In this document: one piece after another, positions 33,755-44,934 of the stretch
Layout of the letters: each line of letters opens with the position of its first letter
Position numbering within the stretch: the stretch's first letter is position 1
Source: Cynocephalus volans
Lineage: Eukaryota; Chordata; Mammalia; Dermoptera; Cynocephalidae
Length of the DNA stretch: 64,000 bases
Assembly: GCF_027409185.1 (NCBI RefSeq)
Contig: NC_084461.1
Coordinates: 190,050,501-190,114,500 of the forward strand
Direction: 5' to 3'
Notes under the pieces: generated by a model
What the model was told of the DNA's origin: nothing
What the model saw: the letters and a program-made list of their open reading frames with translations, nothing else
The model's database searches: none
Translations under genes and position numbers: made by a program

Positions 33755-34510
33755 TATGGAATCTGATACCTCAGGTTTGGATACTGGCTCTGACATTTGT
33801 TTAACTGGTGACTTTGAGTTTATGATTAACCTCTCTATGCCTCAGTTTATGGGTGTAAAATGAGGTGATGATTGAATTGAGAATTAATTTAGGTAACACT
33901 GTGCTAAGTACTAACATGTGTACAGCACTTAGCACTGTGACTGGGATGGATGAATGCTCTCTTTTTGTTAGGGGTCCAATGAAGAAGGAGATGGAAGAGG
34001 AAGATGATGGTGGGGGGATGACTTAGGGTCAGGCATGTCTGTGTTTGGCTCCCAGCCCTCCTACTTACTGGCTCTGATTCAAACTTAAAGTCAATTAACC
34101 TTTATAAACCCCAATTTTTCTGTCTTTAAAATGGACTCAATGGTGTCTCTTTGCAAACCTTATATGAGCCAATGTATACAAGTCACTTGGTGGAGTCCCT
34201 GGCACCCAGTAGGTGGTGAATACCATTATACTGTATCCAGCAGCCTTTATATCCTGGAGACGATGACAAGAGTAACTTAATCCTCTATCTGACCATGTGC
34301 CAGGCACTGTTCTAAGCCCCTTGCTAGTAATAACTCATTTGATCCTTCAACATCCCTATAAGGTAGGTACTATTATCATTATTATCATCCCTGTTTTTAA
34401 TAGGAGGAAAGAAAAGCCCAGAGAGTTTAAATAACTGTCCTAATATCACATAGCTAGAAAGAGGCAAAGCTGGGATCGGAATCCTGGCACTTGGCGCCTC
34501 TCGGCCTCTG
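33755..34510. repeat. cluster of three MIR SINEs
   Basis: Two sense copies (33755-33960 with TATGCCTCAGTTTATGGG, and 34025-34225 with TTTCTGTCTTTAAAATGG, CACCCAGTAGGTGG) are followed by an antisense copy (34265-34510: CATGTGCCAGGCACTGTTC, TATTATCATCCCTG, ATATCACATAGCTAGAAAGAG). Confidence 0.8.
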
Positions 34511-34969
34511 CACTCCTCCAGTGATGAGAATCCCATCACCCACATGCCCGGGTGATTAGGTAGACCAAGGGCTTGTAAATTGCTGAGTTTTCCCTTTATG
34601 ATACTTGATGTTTTGATGGCTGTTTTCATGGGGGCAAAGGGAAAGAGAGAGGAACATTGTGATTCATTCATGTTCTCCTGCCCACACTGGCCAAGGTTCA
34701 TTTTCCTGCTACTTTCCTCCACCTGATGCCAGGAGGGCCTGGCCAGGGGAGGAGAATGGATGGAGGCAGGTCTTCAAGGTCTGATATTCATGGGAACTAA
34801 GAAATCTTTTCATTCTTTCTGAAGCGGTCTCAGGTTTCCTAGAATCCACACTCCAGGGAAGTGGCCACAGCTGGACTGTGTGAGGCAGGAAGTGTAATTC
34901 CCATGGCCAAAGGCTCTGGGTTAAAATGTCACTTTGGGGACATAGGGGAAGAACCCCTGGGTGACACCT

Positions 34970-35185
34970 ACTGAGGGTTTGCCTGGCATGGGCTAAAGGC
35001 TCTCTACCTGTTACTTTTCACTTCAACCTCAAACAACCCAAGGAATTAGGTGCTGCTTTGTCCGCACTTTACAGATAAGGAGCCGGAGGCTCTGAGAAGG
35101 TAAGTGACTAGCTCTGGCTCAGCCCACTTAGCCAGGGATGGGACACAGTTCTGTGTGACTCCAGAACCTGTGTCCTCAATCTCTG
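34970..35185 (-). repeat. MIR SINE
   Basis: Reverse-complement MIR: TTGCCTGGCATGGGCTAAAG, CGCACTTTACAGATAAGGAG, CGGAGGCTCTGAGAAGG. Confidence 0.75.
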
Positions 35186-35229
35186 CCCTTGATGGGAGAT
35201 GCTGTCCTGAACTCTATACTGTGGGTGGA

Positions 35230-35465
35230 AATAAGTGTGATGTGTGTGTGTCAGGGGGCAGGGTGGAGCTGGGAGTGGTTGGGGTGCAGGTGTAGTGGGC
35301 GCAGGTGTAAACTGGGGTGTGAGGGGTTTATGTGAGAGTGGATCATGTGGGTGCGAATGAGATGTGTTTATGTGGGCGTGTGCATGTGAGAGAGCGTGGG
35401 GGAGGGTTGTGGGTTGGTGCAGTGGGGTGTCTGATGTGGGTGGGGATGTGACTGTGTTTGTTGTG
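35230..35465 (+). repeat. GT-rich low-complexity stretch
   Basis: GTG/GGTGTG words dominate (GTGATGTGTGTGTGTC, GTGGGCGTGTGCATGTGAG). It looks like a decayed minisatellite or microsatellite. Confidence 0.65.
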
Positions 35466-35959
35466 GCAAGTTAAGAAGACAAGAAGAACCCTTTCCCGGG
35501 CAATAGCTTCCTCTTCTTCACAAGGATAAAGGCAAAATACTCATTTCCTAAGGCATGAAACATCTTAGGCCAGAGTATTTGAGCTGTCTTTCTGGTAACC
35601 AGAAACTGGCTCTGTCTGTTTGATAAGAGGGTCAGGCCAGTCAAGAAGTTAGTATGAAAAGTTTGGCCCACATATGAGAGAAGAGTCTGTGAACTTGAGC
35701 TTTTCCTTTCCAAATATGGAAAGGGGCAGTTTCAGAAAAGCACATCACCCTCTACATGAGCCCCAACAAGTGGTTTTGCTGCTTGTGCTTGGTCACCTCC
35801 AGTGACTGGGAACTCATTGCCTTTCAAAGTAGCATACCCACATTTTGATTGCTCTGATGGTTAGAAAGCTGTTCCTTATCTTAAGCCAGATTATTCCTTA
35901 CTGTACTGTTCACCCACTGGTGCCAGTCTGGCTAGGTGGCCATGTTCTAAGAGTGTTTA

Positions 35960-36345
35960 TCTAGAGTAGTGGTTGAGAGTGCTGGTCTCAAAGGGTGACC
36001 CACCTGGATTTGTACATGACTGGCCCCACCATTCCTGTTTGGTGACCTTGGACAAGTTAATTCACTCCTCTGAGTCTCAGAAATGGGCATAACTTCAGTG
36101 CCTACCTGATAGAACAGTGGTGAAAATTTAATGAGGCAGTTTATGGAAACTGCCCAACTGAAGACTGGCGCTGTGAATTTCTGTGCTATCCTGCCTCTGC
36201 AGAGCTGTGAAACATAGACCCACAGGGCAGGACAGTGAACATGTCAAGAGCACGGGCTCTGGAGCCACCTGGCTGGGACTCCAAACGTGGTCCCATCATT
36301 TACTAGCTGAACAACCTGGGGAAGTTGTCATCATCTCTAGGCCTG
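35960..36345 (+). repeat. two MIR SINEs
   Basis: The first (35960-36150) shows AGAGTAGTGGTTGAGAGTGC and TGGTGACCTTGGACAAGTTA. The second (36235-36345) shows AAGAGCACGGGCTCTGGAGC and TTTACTAGCTGAACAACC. Confidence 0.8.
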
Positions 36346-36365
36346 GGGGTGGGGGGATGGGTGGG
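36345..36365 (+). other. G-quadruplex candidate
   Basis: Four G runs (5, 6, 3, 3) separated by T, A-T and T. It would form on the sense strand of the RPH3A intron. Confidence 0.5.
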
Positions 36366-36639
36366 AAGAGAGCAGTAAGTTAATGCAGGAGAGAAAGTGT
36401 TGCATGGAGAGGTCCTTCAATAGATGGCCACAGCTGACCCATGGTGACCAGCCAGAGGGGTCCCCAGCCCCTTTCTCCTCCTTCCCTCATCTTCTGCTGG
36501 TGCCTCGCATTGGACAAACCCATCCAGGACCCAGATGGCAAGGCAGCCTGTTCGTGCTCGCATATGGGTCCACCTCTCAGGGCACAGAGCAGAGCGGAGG
36601 GTGAACGGATCTGGAGGAATGAATAGAGAATATCCCACA

Positions 36640-36745
36640 AAGCTATTTTTTATTAGGTTGAACCACATGAGGCCGCCACAACGCCATCATTTTTGCATTA
36701 TAAAAACAGCAAATTAATATATTTAACCCAACAGATAATAGCACA
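36640..36745. other. unusual repeat-free segment
   Basis: A short stretch with TTTTTTATTAGGTTGAACC, GAGGCCGCCACAACGCCATC and TTTTGCATTATAAAAACAGC, then TATATTTAACCC. It carries several CpGs in an AT-rich context. It is either a conserved element or an unfamiliar mariner-like remnant (ATTAGGTTG is reminiscent of a mariner end). Confidence 0.3.
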
Positions 36746-36999
36746 GGTTGGTCAGGGGGCTCATTTAAACAAGACCCAGATTTGAATCATTGGCATTCCA
36801 CCTGTTTCCAGTGAGACCTCAATGAATTTGGGCCTCACTTTCCTCTGAGAATGCTATGCTTCCCATCTACAATTTGTGAAAATGCCCCTCAGATGAGAGA
36901 ACTGGAACTGATGCCATTTTCTAAGGGGATAAATGCCCCTCTCTGCTCTGAGTATTTTGTCTCTGAGGCAGAGAAGGGACCAGGATGACACTTGTGGTC

Positions 37000-37345
37000 T
37001 TGTATGCTGTGAGGAGACTTAAAGCTGCAGATAAGTCAGCTCCAGCTGAGTTTTAATCAGAATGAGTTTCATTGCAGCCTGGCCCTGAGTGGCAGCCAGG
37101 GGCTATTAAGCTAAATGACTTGTTTTAATATGCATACTTGCTTAATCACATTTTCCTGTTTGGAGCCTGGTGCATCTGTGCACGCATGCGTGAGCACAGA
37201 AATCAATCCTGAGCTTTTGCTCTTTTCCTTGCTCCCCACAGTGTACCTGGGGCAGAGATAAACTTGGTTAACAATTTGACAAAAACAAGCTTCTGCTTTA
37301 TTGAGGAATCAGGTAATTGGCTGGACTGTGCAGGGAGCGCTGAAG
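37000..37345. other. repeat-free segment, candidate conserved non-coding element
   Basis: No repeat is recognised. It contains many homeodomain/octamer-like words (GAGTTTTAATCAG, TTTTAATATGCATAC, CTTAATCACATTTTCC, TTGGTTAACAATTTGAC) and a CpG-bearing GTGCACGCATGCGTGAG. Enhancer-like by appearance only. Confidence 0.35.
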
Positions 37346-37539
37346 AGTGTTCTGTTAACAGTGTCTGTGGTGTTTAGGTTTGTAGTCTCAGGGTTCAGAG
37401 GGACTCCAAAACCCAGGGGAGGAAGGAAAATTTTGGGGTTCCCCTAAATAGCAGGAGGCATTCTCTCCAGGAAGATTAGTTCTGATTGTTCTGCCCTGCC
37501 ATTGATGTGAGTCATGTATTTATTTCTGTAGACTCATTT

Positions 37540-37725
37540 CAAATGTTCACCCTGTTGTGACTTGCTGGCTGTGTGTCCTTGGGCAAATGACTTTACCTCT
37601 CTGGGCTTCAGTAAATTTGGGTAAAAAGAGATCCTGTTTTCTTGGAGTGTTATGAAGCTCAAAGGAGATGTTGCATGTGAAACATTTAATGTCGTTCCTG
37701 GTCCATAATAAGCACAGGCAGGATG
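37540..37725 (+). repeat. MIR SINE
   Basis: CTTGCTGGCTGTGTGTCCTT, GGGCAAATGACTTTACC, TCTCTGGGCTTCAGTAAAT, GGTCCATAATAAGCACAG. Confidence 0.8.
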
Positions 37726-38254
37726 GGTTAGGTTGTGCTGTGTTAACAAATAATTTCCAAAGTTTCGTGTTTCTGATTCATGCTACCTGGATGGTGGGTT
37801 AGCAGGGGTTGTCCGCACTGAATTGTCCCCACTCAGGGACCCAGAATGAGGGAGGCTCCATCGCCACACATCCATGATCATCAAGACAGAAAAAGAGAAA
37901 TGTGGTAAAGCGTGCACTGGCTTTCAGGTTTCTACCTGGACACCTTCATTGGCCAAAATAGGTCATGTGTCCACTCCTAGGTTCCTCAGAGAGAGGGAAG
38001 GCCAATGCTACCTGCAGTGGAGGGTCAGAAATATTTAGTCGTTAGTACTAATGACGACCACAGCACTCAACAAATGACTCTTGCTTTAATACTACTATAT
38101 TGTTATTATCATTGTTTATCATAATCATTCTCCATGTACTTACTCTGGTTTCAAGAAGCCTAAGACATTTCATTCAAGAGCCAAAGCTAGGCTGCCATCT
38201 CTTTAGGAAAGCATAACTGAGATTATTATTAATAAATAATAAATTAACGATAGC

Positions 38255-38450
38255 TTCCATCTGACAAGGGGGTGTTTTGTGCCAGGATGTGAATTAAGGA
38301 CTTCACATACAACATCTCATTTAATCTTCACAATTCCATTTTGAGATGGGTCCTATTTGTCCCCACTCTACAGATGAGGAAACTGAGATGTAGGAAGGTG
38401 AATAAACTTGCCATGGCTCATAAGTGGCAGAATGGGCTTGGACCCTAAAC
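38255..38450 (-). repeat. MIR SINE
   Basis: AACATCTCATTTAATCTTCAC, CCACTCTACAGATGAGGAAA, CTGAGATGTAGGAAGG, CTCATAAGTGGCAGAATGGG. Confidence 0.8.
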
Positions 38451-38594
38451 TCACACCCTTGGTCATCTTGCTGACGGGTCTGCTAAGAGCCTCTGGATCT
38501 TCAAATGGAAGTTAGGGTTGACTGAATGGAGAGGGCTAAAGATTTTATGCACTGTCGTTGTTGACCCACAGAAACAGGGGTTCACCTCTGGGTC

Positions 38595-38890
38595 CCACTC
38601 TCTCTATTCAGCCCTCTTTCCCTTTCTCTCTGTCTTCCAACCACCCCAGTCTCCATCCGATGAATTTTCCCATTCCCTAAATATTCCATGTCCATCACAG
38701 CCTCTGAGCCTTGATTCGCTCAGCTCCCCCATCTTCCCTTCCATCCTTTACGTGTTGCACACTCCAGCTCATCCTTCAAGGCCCAGCCCCAAATTTTCCT
38801 TCTCTGGGAAGATACTATCACCCCCACCCCAGGCAGAGCCAATTCCACAATCCATCTGCTCCCATGGCATTTTGTACATAAACAAAATCT
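38595..38890 (+). repeat. L2 LINE 3' region
   Basis: Sense L2: ACTCCAGCTCATCCTTCAAG, GCCCAGCCCCAAATTTTCC, TTCTCTGGGAAGATACTATC. Confidence 0.7.
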
Positions 38891-39339
38891 AAGCCTTTTC
38901 TAGAAACACAGACAGCCATTTTAGAGGAGGGAAAAATTATTCTTTGTTTTTAATTAATGCCAGCTCTCTTGTACTGATTTTTAATGGTGCCACCTCATTT
39001 GTCTTATTAAATACTTAGTTTTGCTTTTAATTAGTGTTGTTTATTGTCACTGAATTTTAATTGTCAGTGCAGGGTCTCAGCAGGCCTTGGTGAGGATGCC
39101 TTAGAAACATTTCCTGTCCTCCAAGGAGCTTGGGTGGCAGCACCTCTGAAGGGGTGGCTGAAGGCTGGTGTATTTTTCTCCAGGCCTCAGCCAATTCTGG
39201 TTGCCATTTGGATTCCTGTTTACTCCAAGGTAGCTTGGTCTCACCATAAAGACAAACAGAAAGAACTCAAGAGGATTGCAATGTCAAAAATTCAATTAAA
39301 ATTTGACATGAAAAGAATAAAAAAAAAAAAAAAAAAAAG

Positions 39340-39860
39340 GAACATATTGGCTCATGGTAGCCAAAACAGCCATGATAGATTCAGGCATGGCTAGATCCAG
39401 CATTCCTACAGCATCATCAGGAATCATTCTCTCCCCATCTCTCAGCTCTGCTTTCATCCTTTAGCAAGCTTTTCTCATGTGGTGGCAAAAGTGATCAATA
39501 ACAGTTACAGGCTTCTGTTCTACCAGCTTAGCAATCTCAATGGAAAGAGAATGCTTCTTTCCACATAGTTCCAGCAAAAGTCTTAGGGCAGATCAGGTCA
39601 TGTAACTGAGATCATTGGCTCAAATCAGGTCATGTAACTATCCCTGAGCCAATCACAGTAGCCCATGGGATATAATATACTGATCAGCCAGGCATGGATC
39701 ACTGACCCACCTCTAGGGACCAGGTCTGAGTGAGCTCCACCTGAGCCACACAGATTGGTACTGAGAGAGGGATGGTTTCCCAAAAGAAAATCTGGGTGTC
39801 ATTACCCCAGTAAAGGCAGTCCAGATAAATGCTGATAGGCAAAAACAAGAAATATGTAGC
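39340..39860. repeat. unassigned old interspersed repeat
   Basis: ATATTGGCTCATGGTAGCC, ATCAGGAATCATTCTCTCCC, ATCTCTCAGCTCTGCTTTC, CATGTGGTGGCAAAAGTG, TAGTTCCAGCAAAAGTCTTAG, GAGCCAATCACAGTAGCCC, AAAGAAAATCTGGGTG. The same internal order is common in placental genomes, but I cannot give the family name reliably. A poly-A run (39311-39328) precedes it. Confidence 0.5.
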
Positions 39861-39969
39861 TCAGATATCTCACACAGGCCTAAACAAACACCCAGGATTT
39901 AGATCTTTGTTCTCCCTGGTCCTACCCTCAAATAACATTAACAGTGTCCTCCCTGACTGATTCTTGGCA

Positions 39970-40160
39970 AGCATTTTAGATTACAAAGTCCCTTCACATG
40001 TATTAACTCATCAGCTCTTCCCAACAACCCTGTGAGGTAGGCATGACAAGGACAGGAATTTTTATGTACTCATAGAGTATCTAAAACTTGCCAGAGTCAC
40101 ACAGAAAACAAAGAGGAGAGCTGGGGTTGGATTCCATGATTTGGGGTCTAAGGCTGGCAA
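39970..40160 (-). repeat. MIR SINE fragment
   Basis: CCTTCACATGTATTAACTC, ACCCTGTGAGGTAGGCATG, AACTTGCCAGAGTCACACAG, GAGCTGGGGTTGGATTCC. Confidence 0.7.
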
Positions 40161-40189
40161 TTGTCCTACCAAAAAGGCTGCTCCACCAG

Positions 40190-40620
40190 TTTTTGCTGCA
40201 TAGCAAACTACCCCACAAATTTGTGTCTTAGAATAACACTATTATTTATCTTGTGATTCTTCAGGTTGGTGATTGTGTTGAGTTCTGCTGGTGGTTATTC
40301 TGGTCTAGGCCAGAGTTGGACGACCTTGGCTGGGCTTGCTCATGTGATCACTCATCCTCCAGCAGGCTAGCCTGGCTTCTCATACAGTGATTGCAGGTTT
40401 TCAAAAGCAGCTAAAGAGACCAAGCTCTGAAGTGCTAGCATTTTCAAGTTTCCAATTGTATCACATTTGTCCCGTGGCTACAGAAAGTCTCATAGCCAAA
40501 CTCAGATTCAGAAGGTGGAGAAATAGATTTCAGCTCTGGATCTGAAAGAGGCATGGATACAGGAAAAGAAGAAATGAGGCTATTTAGTTTCTGTTTTTGC
40601 AATCAGTCCACCCCATCTGC
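40190..40620 (-). repeat. MaLR LTR-like repeat
   Basis: TTTGCTGCATAGCAAACTACC, CCACAAATTTGTGTCTTAG, TATTATTTATCTTGTGATTC, GGCTGGGCTTGCTCATGTG, CCTCCAGCAGGCTAGCCTG. Confidence 0.6.
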
Positions 40621-40814
40621 AGTGAGCTTACCTCTCCATTTCTTGACCTAGGTGAGATATAGTGGGCTAGATGCTCCTTTAGGGAGCAATGCTGTTGGAG
40701 GGAATTTGGACCATGGTGGCAAGCCACGGGGGCATTTAGTACCCTTCAAATTACATCATGTAAGTTATGACCCACATTTGCTGCTGGAGAGAAAGAACAG
40801 TGATGGTGATTATA

Positions 40815-41290
40815 ATAGTGGTGACAATAATTAGTGTTTACTGAGCACATACTACGTTCTAAGTACCATGATGATTGTCTTGCCTGCATCTTTATACCTT
40901 ATTCTTCACAATAATCCTAAGAAGGTAGAGTGATTAAGTATGCAGAGTCTGGTGTCAGATGTAGTAGGTACAAATCCCAGCTCTGACAATCACCAGCTGA
41001 GTGGGGAAATCACTTACTCATCTAAGCCTCAGTATCTCCATATGCAAAATGGAGATAATATTAGTACCTTCTTTAAAGGGTGATTGGGAAAATTACATGA
41101 GAGCATCCATGGAAAGCAGTTAGCCCAGTGCCAGACACACTTTAAGTAGCCATTATGATGAGGTGGGCAGTGTTGTGATGACCATCCTCATATTATTGAT
41201 GAGAAAATAGGGTCACAGATGTTAAGTATCTGCCCAAGACCATGCAGCTTAGAAGTGCAGAGCACTGGCAGGTGGACACTGTGCCCTCCA
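40815..41290. repeat. nested MIRs: antisense MIR split by a sense MIR
   Basis: An antisense MIR begins at 40815 (AGTGTTTACTGAGCACATAC, TTCACAATAATCCTAAG). It stops at about 40922 and resumes at about 41160 (CATATTATTGATGAGAAAAT, GACCATGCAGCTTAGAAG). The gap holds a complete sense MIR (40925-41158: TGATTAAGTATGCAGAGTCT, AAATCCCAGCTCTGAC, GCCTCAGTATCTCC). Confidence 0.8.
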
Positions 41291-41904
41291 TAAAACCTGT
41301 AAAATGGGGACTGTTCTGTGGGAATCTTTGAAGCCCACAGTAGGAACCATCTGTTATTGCTCTATGGCAATGGAAAAACCATGTGGAAGGGATAGTGAGT
41401 TTGTTTTGTTTCAAGGCCAGGAACACAAAGTTGCCTTCATCTCCAGCACCTCTCAGACCTGTCTCTGTCCTAGTCTCTGGCACCAACCAGCTCAGCATGG
41501 AGGGAGCCAAGCCCTTATCATTCCAGCCTTGGCCAGATTCAGGGGAGGCTGGGGATGTCCCAGCTGGCTCTCAGAACAAGGAGAAGCCAGCAGCAGCCTG
41601 CACCACCTGGTTGTGACTGAATGTGTTAGGCCCAGTGGGACTGAGAGAGGAGCAAGGCAGGCAGGCAAGCAGAGGGGCATTCAGTCCCAGCAGGTGTGGC
41701 GGACAAAGCAGGAGACCACCACCCTTCTCTTTGCTCTCCCAAGTGTGCTTGTCCTGGCAAGGGTGTGTAGGACCCTAAATGCCTGGCAAAGAGTCAAAGC
41801 TGGATGCATACTGAGACAGAATAGAATATATCTTATATATACTGTATTCTGTGCCCCTCTATTTTATATATATTCTGTTCTGAGCCTCATGTCTCCTGCA
41901 TTAC
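41291..41904. other. intron-like sequence, nothing assigned
   Basis: Contains a 211-aa open + strand frame (41304-41939) that overlaps other long frames and shows no domain pattern. It reads on into L2 sequence, so I treat it as chance. Confidence 0.4.
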
Positions 41905-42410
41905 TCAGAGTGGAATCCTACAGGGCCCTCCTGACCTGACCCCCTTGCCCCACTAGTGCTCTGATCTCAGCTCCCCCTTGCTCACTCCACTCCAGCCACT
42001 CTGCCTTCCTTTCTGTTTCTCCAACTTACCAAGCACGTGCCCACCCCAGGACCTTTCACTGACTTTTCTCTCTGCCCCAGATATCCACATAGCTTAGTCT
42101 ATCACCCCCTTCAGGTCTTTGCTCAAATATCATCTCTCAGTGAGGCCCCCTCTGGCCACCTATTTAAAATTAAACTTTCCTCCCAATTCCCAATCTCCCT
42201 TCCCTGTTTTATTTTTCTCTAAAGCACTCATCACCAGCTAACACATTTTATACCTGATTTGTGTACTGTCTGCCTTTCCCACTAGAAGGTAAGCTCCATG
42301 AGGACAATAATTTTTGTCTTCTTGTTTGTTTTAATGCTGTATCCCCTGTGCCTAGAACAGTGTCTGGCACATAATATTAGCAGATGTCCTATAAATATTT
42401 TTAATTTATC
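41905..42410 (+). repeat. L2 LINE 3' end
   Basis: Sense L2, well kept: CAGGTCTTTGCTCAAATATC, ATCTCTCAGTGAGGCCCCC, CACTAGAAGGTAAGCTCCAT, GAGGACAATAATTTTTGTC, GTGCCTAGAACAGTGTCTGG. Confidence 0.88.
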
Positions 42411-43190
42411 CCATTTCCCAAGAGAAGCTGGCAATCTGCATTTTTAATTAAATACTGTGCTTCTAAGATACTGGCTTAAGTTTACTTTTAAAGAATACTG
42501 TGTGGGCCAAACAAAACTTATTTTCAGCCTGGATTCTGTTCGTGGACACTACCCTTTCCCCCAGTTTGAGGTCTTTTGGGCAACTGCATTTCCTAGCCCA
42601 TCAGATAGTCTGAGTAAGTTTTTTTAGATACCTAATTAAGCAGTGATGGGCTGGACTCAGGGGAAGAGAGGAGGAGCAGGGAAAGAGATGGAGAGGTGGA
42701 ACTGTTTGGCACCATACAAGCTGGTGGCTGCAGGTTCTGCTGCAAAGCATCTGGTTTAATTCCAAGACAGTGGGGCAGGGAGGCCAGCTGTGGCACTGAA
42801 CTCCATGCAGACAGCTGCAGCTCACAACATGGGTTTCTGCAGTGCCTCTACCAGCCCAGCTCCTCTGGGTCATGTTCATACACCTGCCGCAGCTCAGAAC
42901 CTAAGTGGGATTTGAGTTGTTCCTTCCTTCAAGTACAACTGGCAGAGGACCTAGGAGATTTTGGGGGGTTGAACCATTGTTCCTTAGCAAACGATGCTGA
43001 AGGGAGGCAAGGGAGAAGTAAGCAGAACAAAATGCAAAGGGGTCCGGGGAGGGAAGGCCTCACATCTGATTTTTCTGGGGTTAGTATGGGGTCTTCATGG
43101 CAGTCTAAGATGCAGAGTGGTGCGAGGGTTAGCATCAGGCTGTGGAGGCAAGCCTACCGCTTCCATGCAGATTTATTGAGTGTCCACTGC
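42411..43190. other. intron-like sequence, nothing assigned
   Basis: No gene is supported; overlapping short ORFs only. Confidence 0.4.
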
Positions 43191-43194
43191 ATTC

Positions 43195-43830
43195 ACTCAG
43201 CTCTATAACTATGTGAAGATTTATTGAGCACCTACTATATACCATCCTCCAGACTGGCTGCAAAGTGAAAATGTGGGACCCTTTGTTCAAAAATTAAGGC
43301 TTCCAAGATGATAACAGAGAGCAATAAGCCAAGTATGGGCCCTTGTAAGCTGGAGGTCCTTCTACACATGGAATCCTGTTTCGGCTCTGCATGCACTGGA
43401 GGTGCACCTGTTGAACAAATATGGCTCCAGGCCCTGCTCTCAAGGATCTTACAGAACAGGTAGAGAGACAAACAGCAAATAAAAAAGAATAATAATTGCA
43501 AATCGTGATAAATATTACAAAGAAATGAACAGGAGGAGAGTAAGTAATAGGGTGACGGGTAGTAACTTAGACAGTGGGTCAGGGAAGACTTCTTGGAGGA
43601 GATGACATTTGAGCAGAGACCAGCAGAGCCATGTGAGAGAAGAAGGAAGATGCTGTCAAGGCAGAGAGAATGGCAGAGGCAAAGGCCTGGAGGCAGAAAG
43701 GCCAGTGTGACTGGAGCAGATTGGAAATACAGGGAGAACAACAGAAAGAGGGTCATGGGGAGGGTCTTAAATCTTATCCTCTGTGCAAAGACAGCCATTG
43801 AAGTGCTTTATTATTTTAAAATTACATTTT
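43195..43830 (-). repeat. L2 LINE 3' region
   Basis: Reverse-complement L2: GAAGATTTATTGAGCACCTA, GGCCCTGCTCTCAAGGATCT, TCAGGGAAGACTTCTTGGAG, GAGATGACATTTGAGCAGAG, AAAGGCCTGGAGGCAG, AGGCCAGTGTGACTGGAGC. A 187-aa minus ORF over it is decayed or chance. Confidence 0.85.
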
Positions 43831-43834
43831 GTAA

Positions 43835-44245
43835 AAAAAAAAAAAATGTTCATTTATTTTTGAATAGGTAGCACATCCCCCTGGTTGCAAATACAAAGGG
43901 GTAGATCCTGAAAAGTCTCCTCCCCATCTCAGTCCCAGCTCCCCAGCTCCACTCCCAGAGGCAGGCAATGTTATCTGTTTTTTACGAGTTCTTTGTAGAG
44001 ATATTTTATGTGTATCAACCAAAAATCACATGCACATGTTCTACTTTCTCATGTGCACACAGATGGTGGTATTCTGGAACACTGTCCTATACTCTGATCT
44101 CTTCACTAGATAATTTATCTTGATCAATCCATATCTGTCATAGTGTCCTTCTTTATAGCTGTGTAGTACTCCACAATATGGATGTATCATCACCCAGCTA
44201 ACTGGGGCTTATTATTAGACACTTAGATTGCTTCACTGAAGGAAT
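43835..44245 (-). repeat. old L1/HAL1-like 3' fragment
   Basis: It begins with a poly-A run (43832-43845), then TTTATTTTTGAATAGGTAGC, TGGTATTCTGGAACACTGTC, ATAGCTGTGTAGTACTCCAC, AATATGGATGTATCATC, CACTTAGATTGC. Minus-strand L1-like. Confidence 0.6.
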
Positions 44246-44254
44246 TTAAGCAGG

Positions 44255-44545
44255 ACCTTGGGAAGCCCATGTAAACTCTCCATGACTCAGTTACCCACCT
44301 GTAAAATAGGATAAGAAGAGCAGCTACCTCATAAGGCTCCTGTGAGGATAGAACTTGAAAGGTGCTCAGCACATAGTAAGCCCTTTTTTTTTTTTTTGTC
44401 TTTTTCGTGACCGGCACTCAGCCAGTGAGTGCACCGGCCATTCCTATATAGGATCCGAACCCGCCGCGGGAGCGTCACCGCGCTCTGAGCGCCGCACTCT
44501 CCCGAGTGCGCCACGGGCTCGGCCCAATAGTAAGCCCTTTTTACT
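44255..44545 (+). repeat. MIR SINE interrupted by a CYN-like SINE
   Basis: MIR sequence (CCATGACTCAGTTACCCACC, TGTAAAATAGGATAAG, CTCAGCACATAGTAAGCCC) is broken at 44383. It continues from 44527 with the duplicated ATAGTAAGCCC. Confidence 0.85.
44384..44526 (-). mobile_element. dimeric tRNA-Ile-derived SINE (CYN-like), short second monomer
   Basis: On the minus strand it starts GGGCCGAGCCCGTGGCGCAC, with an A-box-like stretch (GTGGCGCACTCGG) and B-box-like GGTTCGGATCC. Then comes TATATAGGAATGGCCGGTG, and a second monomer cut to about 40 bases ending GCCGGTCACGAAAAAGAC plus poly-A. Target duplication: ATAGTAAGCCC at 44373-44383 and 44527-44537. It is GC-rich with many CpGs still intact, so it is young. 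CYN of colugos is the best family match from memory. Horseshoe-bat tRNA-Ile SINEs are the alternative. Confidence 0.85.
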
Positions 44546-44934
44546 TGACCTTTCATAGCTTTTGCTTTTGTTACTGAACATAGACTGTTCCTTAGAGCTT
44601 GTACCAGGACTGTAAGGAATATGTGCCCAGCTAAGGAAAAAGAGTTAGAGCCTCTGGGTTTCCAGGAGAAGCAGTTATTTTATGCTTTCTGAAGTTGCAG
44701 CTGCAGGACTGGGTTTAAGCCATGGCCTTGGCCCTGCCCTAGCCAAAGCATGATCTCTCAGAGTCACCTGACAGAGGCTGGGTGGGCAAGTTTCTGTTCA
44801 TTTCTGAGGCTGAGAAGTGCGAATGCAGCCAGGAGCCAGAGGGCCAGGACTAGACAGTCACCAACCCCCCAAACACTCGTCAGAACTCAATAATCTAAAA
44901 GCCCAGGGAGAAATGAACAGATATGAACAGAGTA

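Noticed and set aside
41304..41939. 211-aa plus-strand open frame
   Set aside because: It begins beside a MIR and reads into an L2. It has no domain pattern and overlaps equally long frames on the same strand.
43235..43798. 187-aa minus-strand open frame
   Set aside because: Same situation: antisense to an L2 3' remnant, no recognisable domain.
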